The notes under the pieces were generated by a model. The model was given only the letters and a program-made list of their open reading frames with translations, searched no databases and was not told the DNA's origin. Both the position numbers and the translations under genes were made by a program. From positions 14,596,253 through 14,660,252 of the forward strand of contig JAPTHN010000019.1 of the NCBI GenBank assembly GCA_026936325.1: a DNA stretch of 64,000 nt. Reading direction: 5' to 3'. Shown in pieces: positions 36,948-48,384 of this stretch (positions are counted from its first letter, which is position 1; every line of letters starts with the position of its first letter). The DNA comes from Platynereis dumerilii. Taxonomy: Eukaryota; Annelida; Polychaeta; Phyllodocida; Nereididae.

Positions 36948-39900
36948 GGTGACTCAAGTATGGTAGTTTGATCATATAGAATTTTCTAAAATTTTGCACC
37001 AGCCCTCTATGGGACCTGTACATTCTAAATATGAAAAAAACGAAATAATTCACCGACTGGTTTGGTTGACTGTTCAGAAGTCATAAATTGAGTTTTTGGT
37101 TATGTGCCAGTGTGCCACAGGATAAAGCATTATATGATTTAGTCACATAAAAAAATCATAAATGTCTTCTTATGGATGTACACTAATACATTTGCCTAAA
37201 AATTGGAGAATAAGGTTAAAATACTTTTTGCTGTAAGTCATCAAAGTGCAGCAACACACTGATAAATTGCAGATTTTGCATGCATCAATTTTGGCTTTAA
37301 TTAAAATTTAAGAAAACGATCATATAGATTTTATTTTTTTAATTTGTGTACAAACAAATTGAAAAAAAAAAATTGCCAAGTCATTTTCTTACTGCAGTAC
37401 CATGACTGTGCCAATGTCAATTTAAAGAAATAAAGACAATTTTAGACACAGTTGACTGAATTCAACCTTGAAAATTGTAGGATGAAGCTGGGAAGCTGAC
37501 ACTTTAAAGTAGTATAGAATAGATGTTACTGCATTCAACAAAAATATAATTATGTTTCTAGCTGCATTAGATCTAATTTAAATGGCAATTTACTACCAGT
37601 TGTGCTGTTAGAAACAAAATGTAGAAAATGGTAACGTCACAACTTTTTCAGAGCCTGAAGAAATGGTGACGCTATGTTGCTAGGCAACCAGGCTGTCCAG
37701 AAGTATGTGCAGTGTATATATTTTTACATTTGAAGCCGGCAGCTTTGGGTGACTCCTCGCTACTTAAATTCGAATTTGCAAAGTCAAGGTGCGTCACAAA
37801 CATAAGAAAATGTGTCAGATTAAAGAACCAACTACAGGGAGCTTTTTGAGAGAGAAATTTAATGTGGGAACACTGAATGTTAGAGGACTGAACGACAACT
37901 TCAAAAAAAAACAACAGGTTGCCAACGACATGACAAGATATCAACTAGCCATCTTAGCCATTCAAGAGATGAAAATGACAGATGAAGGGATTATGGAAAT
38001 TGAAACAACAGATAGAACAGATAGAAAACAGAAATATGAACTGTATCATACTGGAAGCAAAGAAGATAGACATCATGGGGTAGGCATAATGGTAGAAAAG
38101 GTTTAAATGCAGAATTCAAGACTATTACAGATAGAATTTGTAAAGCCACGAAGTTAGAAGACAAGAATAACAAGAGAAAGGCAGTCTTTATTTCGACATA
38201 TGCACCGACATGAAGATCTTGAAAAAGTCATCAGTTCCGTTAGCAAAAGAGACATTTGTATTATAGGAGGAGACATGAATGCGAAGACAGGATTAGGACA
38301 TAAAGATTTTCCAGAAGTGATAGGACGTTACGGGAAGGGAGAGATGAACTCGTCAGGAAGAATTCTAGCAGAGATAATGATGAAAAATGATATTATTCTG
38401 AGTAATACTCAATTTCCAGATATAATGGCACACAGAACTACATGGGAGGCACCAACACGAAAACAAGATCATAATAATAAGAATGGAAAAGATAGAAGAA
38501 ATCCTTACAGAAATCAAATCAACAAGCACTCTTAGAGATGCAGAACCGCCCATGCATGCATCATGGAGTTTAAATGGAATGATATAATTATGAAGATAAT
38601 TGAAAATCTTTGGTACAATTGTGACAGATGCAGTCGATCTAAAATGGCATATTGAACTGAACAGAATTGAAAATAAACCCCCCCCCTCCTATCAGACGAT
38701 CCGCCCCTGAAAAAATATCCTGAAGAGACTAACCTGTGAGTCCAGCACTGGTGTTCAACGATGAATTCTGGCCGTATCCATTTCCATGCATCCTCCTGGG
38801 TTTGATTCAAAAAGTGATTCAAGGAGAATGTTCCAAGTTGTCAAAGATCTCCAAAGAATTAAAGAGAAAAGAAAAAATTGGTGGATGGAGAAAATTAAAA
38901 AACAACAGATGAGGTAGAACAAACAAGAATTGTTACACATTTTTTCCAAGAGATGTTTACCAAAGATATGGAAGCAGAGATAGAAAATATTGATCCGAAA
39001 GAGATGGCCGTAAAATTTAGTAAAGAAGAAATCAAGGAAGCTGTTAAAAGACTAAAAGATGGGAAAAGTGCTGGGATAGATGAAATTTATAGGAATTAAT
39101 TTAATACAGTCCAGAAGAAATATATGAAGAGATAGCTGAGATATACAATCATGCTGCAACAACAGGAATGTATCCAGAGGAATTAAAAGAAGGTGTTCTC
39201 GTTCCACTACAAAAACCAGGAAAAAAAGTAGGTCCCTCAGGAAATCTTAGGCCAATCATCTTATTATCAATACTGAGGAAAATTCTTGCGATATGTATGT
39301 TGAAGAGATGTCCGAAAAAGTATCTAGAGAAAATACCGTCAACACAAGCAGCTTACCAGAAAGGACGAAGCACCACAGAACTAGTTTTCAGTTTCAAAAT
39401 ACTAGCAGAAAAGGCGATAACATCCCAAGATTATTCAATCATTCTACTTATGTTGGACATGTCAAAAGCGTTCAATACAGTAAGGAGAACTGAACTGATG
39501 AAAACTTTGAAAGAAATACTAAAGGAAGATGAATTGCACAAGATAAAGATTTTGATGGAAGACGTCAAGCTGAGAGTCAGAATATTGTCACGAATTTGGG
39601 TGTACCGCAAGGTGATTGTCTAAGTCCTATCTTCTTCTTCATTTATTTAGCCGAAGCTCTGAAATCAATGCAAGGAATCATGATACCACCACACATTGAA
39701 GATCATAGATATACAAAATACAGCAGTAGACTATTGATGATTGATCAACAATACGCATATGATACAGCATGGATAACGAATGATAAAGAAGATATCAGAA
39801 AAACAGTCCCAGCCATTTTAAGGAAAATTTACAAGAGAATGATGGTAAAACAGAAGAATATGAAGTTAAAAGGGGAGAAGATGGAAAAAATTTAAATATT

Positions 39901-40542
39901 TAGGAAGCCTTCTAGACACAAGAAATGACATTAACGGAAGAAAAATTTTGGCCACAGCTGCTTATAACCAATTGAAGAAAATCTTTGAAAGCAAGAAAGT
40001 GTCGAAAAAGGTTAAAATCAGACTTTTACGTAGTCACGTAGAAAGCATATTTTTATACAACTGCAATTTATGGACAGTGACTAAACAAATAGAGAATGAC
40101 GTTGACGTATTTCAAAGAAAAATGCTGCGAAAGATCTTAGAAATAACATGGCAAGATAGCATATCAAACAAAGAATTATACAGAAGAACCAAGTTAAATC
40201 CATGGAGTATGAGTGTTAAAGAAAGAAGATTACAGTGGTATGGACATTTATTGAGACTACCGGAAGATACCCCAGCAAAGGGAGCGCTAAGGGAAGCGGA
40301 AAATATGTTCAAAAACCAAGGGGAGGACAGAAACAACCTGGCTGAAAGAAGCGGACAAAGATCTTGATAAGCTAAGTATAGATGTTACAGTTGTAAATGG
40401 TAATGGTAGGAATAATTACACATATGAATGTTTTGATCATGAACAGTTAGCTAAAAATAGAAGTGTTAGGCAGGTTGTGGTGCGCCGCGCTATGTCGAAA
40501 GACGGAAGAGCGTAACAGAAGAAGAAGAATGCTTGAGTCACC
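36948..40542. mobile_element. TTAA-flanked inverted-repeat element containing a LINE
   Basis: GGTGACTCAAG follows TTAA at 36944-36947 and its reverse complement precedes TTAA at 40543-40546. TTAA duplication is typical of piggyBac-like elements, although these ends do not start with the usual CCC. Only the first 11 bases (plus an AT two bases on) match. The 36948-37790 part is AT-rich with no frame; the rest is an RTE-like LINE, so the element was probably a MITE that was hit by a LINE close to its right end. Confidence 0.5.
37830..40531 (+). mobile_element. RTE-like LINE with APE endonuclease and reverse transcriptase, decayed
   Basis: The plus strand carries, in order, endonuclease motifs (FNVGTLNVRGLN, LAILAIQEMKM, then CIIGGDMNAKTGLG), a pre-RT motif (KRLKDGKSAGID), RT blocks (GVLVPLQKPGKK, LRPIILLSILRKILA, QAAYQKGRSTTEL, LMLDMSKAFNTV, GVPQGDCLSPIFF), then YAYDTAWITND where YADD is expected, and the C-terminal RLLRSHVESIFLYNCNLWTV with RRLQWYGHLLRLPEDTPA. 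At least five frame changes or stops break the open frame, and the catalytic motif has lost one Asp, so it is dead. The short gaagaagaag run at 40521 is the 3' microsatellite tail usual in the RTE group. Confidence 0.9.
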
Positions 40543-41153
40543 TTAAAACGTAATTTATTGCCATGAGAACTGGTTGTTATAGAAGGCGCGCCAAATGGTA
40601 TGGCTAAAATGCGAAGCCATCTGTTACAGCTTAAGCTTCCATGTTTCACAATTTGATTGGACATCTCACAACATTGATCCAATACAGCTTGAAACTTAAA
40701 TTGTGCACTATCTGAGACAGATCCAAATATTACTTCAACAAAGTAATGTTTTCAGTGCCCTCGGACACCACTTTAACAAATTATTTCAGTTACACCAGCT
40801 GAGAGATAAGATGGCAAGATGCGTCTTTTTTAGAATTAGACCTATAGGAAACTGCAATTCATTAATTAACTCAAGGGCTTATCGGAAAATTTCTTGAGTG
40901 AAGGGAGTAATAACCTGAGGCAAATATGTGTTGTGCTTCGACCTTTCTTCTTACTTTCCATGTTACCTTTGGCCAAATGCCTCCTAAATTTGCCGCTGAT
41001 TAAACTACAAGTTTATTTTTAAGCATTTGTACAATTATCAATTGACTGAAATTTATTTCTACACTTTCAATTATTTGTTTTACTTGATGGTGTCCTCAGA
41101 AAATCCTCTTTACTAATCTCTTTTAATCACCAAAAAGATCAACACAATATAAT

Positions 41154-41286
41154 AAACATGCTAATCCAAATAATGAAAATCTAATTTTTGTTCAATGTTC
41201 AATCCCAATATTGAAGATGGTCCAATAAAGGAAGGACTGAAATATTGAACAAAAATGAGATTTCAATTATTCGGATTGTCATGCTT
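41154..41286. repeat. Hairpin MITE-like element
   Basis: Arms of about 52 bases (41154-41205 and 41233-41286) are inverted copies with a few mismatches, sharing atttttgttcaat. The loop is under 30 bases. Confidence 0.7.
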
Positions 41287-41292
41287 AGTGTC

Positions 41293-41552
41293 ATCCCCTT
41301 TGTACATCAAGAAAGTAATTTAGTTTTTGAAATTGTGTCCATTGATCTTATGATTCCCGCTGTATTTAACATTTCTGGGAAGTGTGATTTACAAATCTCC
41401 ATTATATCACTTTTTTATAGTAATCCCCTTTGCACATCAAGAAAGTAATTTAGTTTTTGATTCTGTGACTATTGATCATGTGAGTCCCGCTGCACGTAAT
41501 ATTTCTGGGAAATGTGATTTACAAATCTCCATTTTCTCACTTTTTTTGAGAT
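41293..41552. repeat. 130-base tandem duplication
   Basis: Two copies (41293-41422 and 41423-41552) share atcaagaaagtaatttagtt and gtgatttacaaatctccatt with roughly 85-90 percent identity. Confidence 0.85.
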
Positions 41553-44192
41553 GTTTGAGATGAAATTTCACTGAGGAGGGATTGAAAACAATGATACAAT
41601 GACATGTGGTTACTTCCAACCATTTTAAAAGAAGGGCTTTCAGTACCAAGAAAAAAACTATCAAATATATTTACGAATGGTTTTGTGCAAACAGCCTATA
41701 CTGGAAGGTTTTCTTCCAGCGAAAAACATCCCAAAATCCATCTTGGTTACTTTTGTGTTGAATTTAAGTTGGAGGCTCCTCTAATGATTCTTAATGATCA
41801 TACCCGATACTTTCAATGTCAATTTGATTTAAGGAGACTAATCCTGCTTGTTGGTAATAGGCAAACAAAAGGATTATGCATCTGATATTTGCTTTAAAAT
41901 CAGTTATGACAAATCAAGTGGCCTTCTCTTGGTCATGACTGATCAAACAGCCTCTATATTACCCATGTTGAATGTAGAAGATGATACTTCATCTGCAGCT
42001 ATCGTGTGTTACAAAGTGCATTTTTCACTGTGAACTGCCACTGGTTCTCTATTTTCGCATTAATAAAGGATAGGCTGTAATGTTTTAATACCTACCATAC
42101 TAAATACAGCACTTTCCTTCGTAAAGTATTGTCTACTAACTTTTTTTGCTACTGAAAATGATAATACTGCACTAAGTTTAAAGTTTCATTTTGGTATAGT
42201 ACTTTTGTATTTCTTTCAGTGGAAGCACAGCAGTATACGGATCTGATGGGAATCGAGGACCGGACTAAAGATTACCCAACAAGCTGCTTCTCAGCCTTAT
42301 CTGGCCAATTCCTTCTCTCATCCATAAAAGTGTATTCTGTTAAAGCACTGGGGTATTTTACAGCTATTTCTTGACCTGACCACAAAACTGTAGTCCCAGT
42401 AGCTGATATTTAGTAGTTCTAGGAATGCTTATACAAATAATGTCATGGCATAAAAGACATGAATGTTATAAAATGTTGAATAATTGCCTTGGCTCGGATG
42501 ATAACCAAGAACACATTTATTACCTTTTAGAAGAATAACAAATTTAATCATTAGTACTTGGAAGCTACTGTACAGATCATGACGGTCCCCGCGTCCATCA
42601 CATTACAATCCACTCTTTGCGTATTTATAACAAATTTACAGACTGTAATTTCCACTGTTAGCGGGGCAGGTATTTAAAAGGAATTGTGCATTTATACATA
42701 GAAGCATGAAACTTCTTTCAGAGAGGGAGCCAACTCAGATTTTTGATTATTATACATCCAATAACTATGTATCCTTCAATTTTGTTTTCATAGACTGAAA
42801 GCTTGATGTCATGCTGAGACTGGGTGGCTATTGGTCAGTTGAGGTGTGAGCAGCAAAACCCTTTTAAGGAGGTGGGTTTCCATCTACGCATAACACATTA
42901 TCTTATGATGGCATGACATCCCTGTAGACCAAATAATTTAAATGCTATGAAAGCTCCAATCTCAGTGAGACAAACTTCAATTTTCATGCGAAAAACAAAA
43001 ATAGTGTGATAGTTTCCTTACCACGTGTCTCGGAGTCAAAAGATCCACATGGAAAAGACTAGCCTAATAAGGCCTATCACAAGGTTGTATGTCTGTTCCC
43101 ATGCGTGCCCAAAAATCAAGGTTGGTTCAACTGGCCTGCCGGTTCAACTGGCCCCACTCTCCCCTATAGCTTCCTTTTCCATGACCATTTCTGAACTGCT
43201 GCCCACACACAGTAGTATTTGCTAAAGTTAACATATTGCCTTTCTGAGGGATTAGTGCAGTTCTCTTAAGATGTATTGATATCACTGCCATCCATATGTT
43301 TGGGTGCATGGACTAAAACTGATAATTTATGAGCTATTAGCTAAAATAGCCATTTTCGCATAAAAATTCAATGTTAAACCGCCATCTATATTTGGGGCTC
43401 TTGAGCAACATCTAAAACACCTTCAAATGAGCTGAAATCTTACATGGGAGTCAGAGAGAGGCTATAGAAAAAATTAGAGGTCCAGTAGCCCCAATGAATT
43501 TCAGACTTTCACTCATGGGACACCCTAATGATTATACAAGAACATTGTGCAAGAAATGATTCTGCTTGATATTACACTCATAACTTCATGCACTGTATGA
43601 GACCATAACAACATGCAATTTTCTGTTGGTATTCTGGTTAATAATATGTTATTTATTATCTATCTATCAATTCCTTGATGTAACGTCACCTCTTATAAAG
43701 CTATAAAGCTATAGTGTGACTAAATGCAACTAAAGGCCCTCATGGCAATTAATTCTATATTTATGAGACCATTTGCAGTAGCAGAGGATAATAAGCATTA
43801 GGGCAAGCTGTTAATGCAACCCCCCAGAATTCTGAATGCTTCGGCATTTCAGTTTGCGTGACGACTGAAATGCTTTGGCAGGCATTCTGAATTTCCAAGT
43901 CAACCTGCAGAACAAGAACAAAAGTCGCTTTAACACACCTCACTTTATTCAAAGAAACAACAAGCTACATTAGCATTTTGATAATTTAGGCTTATAGGTC
44001 AATTTTAAACAGTATCGGTGACATTGTACATTCAGAATTGATGGACAGAATAATCTGATAATGAGCCAAAGCAGTGTTAGTATCACTTAATTCCTTCTGA
44101 ACATGATATCTGGTAAAAGTTTTTCCTATCCTAAGCGTAACGCTGGAATTGACCTCTAACCATGACTTTTAGGTATATGGTAACTTGATAAG

Positions 44193-45916
44193 TGAGTGAG
44201 TTTGTTCTTTACGTCTCATCAGCACCTGATTGGGCTATTTAGAGACATACCTGGTTTGTGTTCATGTTGAGTTAGTCATGTCATCTTGGTTGGTTACATC
44301 AAGATCTATGAGGAGTCACTTTAACAGGTACATCCGCAATAATTTTCAATTCACGAAGTTTCCTTGCCTGAGTGGCATTTATGGCTTGTACCAATAAATT
44401 ACCGTCAGGTTGTCGATCGACTGAGTGTGGTGTTCCAAATTCTTCAGCATTGTTGTGTAGCTAACAAATGGTGATACATCCCGTATTCTTCCATCTTTGG
44501 CCTTGATGTGAAATTTGAGACCTGTGGGGAGTTCTTTTTTGCTGTTGGTAAATGTCATTTTACTCTTGTCTGTGTGGTGTAGAAAGCCCATTGTTGAGCT
44601 TGTTTGATTGTTGTTTTGGGCGGAGTCTTCTTATCTGGAGCAACATCTTTTTTCTTTGGTTGGTTGAGGGACTTCTCAGTCCCTTGGGTATAAGAAGAGA
44701 ATATTTCACGTTGTTGGATCATCTTCTTCGGTGATATGTACGCGTAGAAATGATTCAGGGGAATCCACAGGTTCTTCCTTTTTTGGCCGGTCTGGTGAAG
44801 GTGTTTCCCAAAAGACATCCATGAAAAGGTTCCTATTCAGTTGGATCCTTTCCTGAGGTGATGAATGTAGGACTGGTCGAGGGTAATCTTCCACTTGGTC
44901 AGTTTTGTCTGTGTCCTGTTCTACAAGGCGTCTGGCTTCTGGAAACGATACTTGTCGTTCAGTCCGCAGCTGTAAGAGTTCCTTTTCCTTCTTGAATACT
45001 CCACAGTCATGGCTCAATGCAGGATGGTTACCCTCACAATTTACACAATGCGATGGCCTTGAACATGGTTTATCTCGTGTGTGAGTATGATCTCGATCGC
45101 CACAATTGGCACAAATGCTCAATCTTCAACATATACTTCTGTAATGACCATACATTTGGCAATTGAAACAGCGTTTCAGATGGGGAATGTATGGATAAAC
45201 TGTACACTTTTCAAAGGCTACTTTTTTTGGTACTTTCGCATTCTTCAGTAACAGCAATTCTTAATCTCTTCTTTGGGGTACACGTCGGAAATGTGTAATT
45301 TCATGTTAGTGAAACCATTTTATGAGTTCACAGTCAGTGCATTTCTTACTTTCTCTATAGAAGATAATGCCTCTAACTGGTTCTTGAAAGGTTCAATGGT
45401 GACTTGGGTATTGCATATCTGATGGATGCATGTCAATTTCTCGTTTTAGTCACTATTCATTGGTTGAAGGAGGAATGTTCCATTTGGTTGGCGCTTTATA
45501 ACGTCTGCTACTCTGTAGTCACTCTGTTCTGCAATGACTTCATAAAGAACAATAGGTGACAAATCGTCCAGCGATTTCTGATCTCCTCGTATGACAAGGC
45601 ATCAACATTTGTGTTGGGCAGTCTGGGTCAATCAAGTCATCCGAGGATGTCCTTGTCAATTGAAATCTTGGTAGTCCAGTGGCTAACTTTTCGATCTCAG
45701 CCTGGTTTCCCGCCGAGGGACGCGCACCTTGGTTACCCGGTTGACGTACGATCCGGTTTGGAAACATGATTTTTGACATCATCATTGACATTCCCCTGTA
45801 AGGTAGGGGACACACCGTGTAAGCGCACTGTCTCATGGTGGCCACTTAGGATAGGGTTCTTCACCTTAGTGTTTACCACCCACCATCACAAGGAGGCCCG
45901 AGTCCTGCGGGGGCAA
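44193..45916 (-). mobile_element. ORF1-only (half) LINE
   Basis: Perfect 12-base target duplications TAACTTGATAAG lie at 44181-44192 and 45917-45928. The minus strand starts with a 5' leader and an ATG near 45845, then a gag-like ORF1 with zinc knuckles: RCFNCQMYGHYR, CANCGDRDH and CVNCEGNHPALSHDC. Several frame changes split it. No endonuclease or reverse transcriptase follows; instead the 3' end is tgatgagacgtaaagaacaa plus a short repeat, directly before the duplication. It therefore looks like a non-autonomous element that keeps ORF1 and the tail and depends on a partner LINE. Confidence 0.75.
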
Positions 45917-46310
45917 TAACTTGATAAGAGAAAGAAACGGTGCAAACTTGACTGAAAGATATTCTTTTTCAAACTATATTTAAATGTGTTTTGAAAATTA
46001 CAAATATTTCTTCAAAATATTAAGTCAATGTCAATAAGACAAGAAACAAAACTCATTTAATGTTGGCTTTGGCGTAATTTGCAAAACGTTAGCACACTTT
46101 TTTTAAATGGTCATTCACTTAAAGCAATACTGTTCTGTCCTTATTTTGAACCATTCTGGCTACTTCCTGCAGACCGAAGTGCTTGTGTGTGCATTGTTGC
46201 AAGGCAGCAAATGAAATAAGAGTAGTTCAATGTTGTGATATTGTGAGGGAAATCATAAATTCACGATGATATTTGGACTGGTCATCTTCTTTTCGCTAAT
46301 GTCAAATGAA

Positions 46311-47124
46311 TATATCGATGGTGAAAGTACAAAACCTCGTATGTGAAAAAAATCCATTTTTCAGAAATTGGAAAAAACTATCACCGATCTTTTTTTATGG
46401 TAATGTTTATCAATATGTGAGTTAGGCTCAACTTAATTTATAGAAAGTGACTCCCTGTTTTAGCATAACTTTTTGTCAGAGGTTGTTGACCCCTAGCATT
46501 GATGTCACATCAGATATGATTGAAAATGTTGACTAACAAGGTTTTACACTTTCACTTAGTAAGGTGCAAAACCTTGTAACTCGACCATTTTTCACACTTT
46601 AAAGCAACTTGCAGTATTCAATGTACCTTTAATCTATAGGTAAACAGTAAAAAATATAATTTGACCATGATAAATAACAAGAGCTAATTTTAATTAGTGG
46701 CTACAATGGCAAAAATGAGGAAAATGACACTTTTTTCAAATTTTTGTGCACGCTTTTTTTCAATAGCTTATGTCACCACAATAAATATAGGGAGGTAAAC
46801 AATTTTTAAAAAGGAAATTTCCTGTGAGCCATAAAAAACGTACCACAATCATAATTTTTCAAAAAAGGTTGAAATATCCTAAATATGTGCTTCAAAGTTC
46901 TGATTTGAGTTACGAGGTTTTGCACTTTCACTTTTTGGAACAAATCGACATACAAAGTTTGGTGAAACCATGGTTAAATCATTCTGTTACAGCTTCCAAA
47001 AATAGCAAAGAGGCAAGGTGAACAATCGACAACATGTATTGGATATTGAATTAGTCATTCCACTCAAAATCTAAAAATAGCAAAATTTTGACATACGAGG
47101 TTTTGCACTTTCACCATCGATATA
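46311..47124. mobile_element. Inverted-repeat MITE with internal end-like copies
   Basis: Ends tatatcgatggtgaaagt are mirrored at 47107-47124, with inverted similarity over about 32 bases (aaaacctcgtatgt). Two more inverted copies of the gtgcaaaacct word occur inside, near 46537-46585 and 46912-46935. Copy 1 of the host repeat near 4.05 kb lacks this block, which shows it is an insertion. Confidence 0.75.
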
Positions 47125-48384
47125 TTGTATCGTATCTATCATATCGTATCGTATACTGTCATGATTATGCAAATGTTTTGAAGCTTAAGCACCTTTTCAT
47201 TTTTTGGCAATATGTGAAGAAAAACTTATACTTCTACATCCCAGATATATATAACATTTCACTGATTAAAAAGGAACTTGAGAGAGCTCTGCAGTATCTG
47301 TTGGATAAAATTCCACAGTTTACAGGCTGTGAGTTTGAGGCGTTTGCATTGAATTAAAGAGCTGATATTAGTCATATATATTCAGCTTCATATTTCCATT
47401 TTCATTACGGCCGACAACAATCAATTCTTACAAATATTCTTTTTTTTTTACTGTGAATTTAAGCTTTAAAAATTTGTTTCTCACGTGTTATTACACTACA
47501 TTTCATATCTGTTGTTTTAAAAGTCTAGGGACTGATTGTGATGAATAAGTGACTAAGGGGGTGACCATCTAATTTCCAGGGGCAGGCTTGGAGTTTTCCT
47601 TGGCGGGAAATTATTTATTTCATGGTGATGGTGGGAATATTTATTTATTTCAAGTTCACGAAGTCCCCAAATATTTATTTCTAAATCAAGCAATGCCTTA
47701 CTAAGAAAAAAAAAACCTAGCAAGAAATTATTTATTTAAAAAAAACTCACAGAGGACATTAAATAGTCTCCACCTAAGGACACCTTTTCGCAATTTCTTC
47801 TTTACTGATGAGACCAGTTTCAGTTTCCAAATAAAACATCAGGGCAAGATGAAATAGTGACACCCAGGATAATGAAGGATTCAACCTGTCAGTTTGCATG
47901 ATGGCTAAAATGCTCAGCAGGCATATGAGTCGACTTGGGGAATAAAATTCCAGTTATCATATTAGTCAATCTATAAGTTTAACATGGCATATAGATAGAT
48001 CTGTGAACCACTTGTGGTCTGAATCCAATTATATTTGCCAACGATGCAAGGTAAGATTGTATAATTTATTATTTTGGAGGAAAAAGAGACATTTTATTGG
48101 TCTGCTGTGTCACATGACATCTCTGGTCAATTTAGGTCATGCCATTGTAACCCAATAACGTTGCAGTGTCACAAGGTTCTCTTGTGACAAATTATGATCC
48201 AGTTGGTTGCTCGAATAGCTGAAGTACATGTATAATCAGAGCCCTTTCTATTCGATGCAGCATATCAGCATAAGCAATGGTTTTATATCCGACATCATCA
48301 AAATGCAACTTTTAGCTAATGTAGCTTGTTGTCTCATTGAATAAAGTGGGGTGTGCTTAGGAAACTTCTATCGTTGTCCTGTGG
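47125..48384. other. Remainder of repeat copy 2
   Basis: Holds the right part of the second 3.3-5.1 kb repeat copy (to about 47440), a unique-looking AT-rich piece, and a reversed partial module at 47830-47950. No gene recognised. Confidence 0.5.

Larger units (their letters stand above)
40550..43680. other. Intergenic stretch
   Basis: No gene recognised. It holds a hairpin element at 41154-41286 and a 130-base tandem duplication at 41293-41552, listed separately. The missing 5' exon of the minus-strand gene may lie here or further right, but no ATG with a matching phase-0 donor stood out. Confidence 0.4.

Noticed and set aside
37672-37800. Possible first coding exon with ATG and donor GTAAAA on the minus strand (MFVTHLDFANSNLSS)
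   Set aside because: Its phase (1 out) does not fit the phase-0 acceptor of the first visible exon, and it lies inside the TTAA-flanked element.
41604-42033. Overlapping plus-strand frames of 60-93 codons
   Set aside because: Composition is ordinary for the region, and there are no motifs, splice signals or relatives that I recognise.
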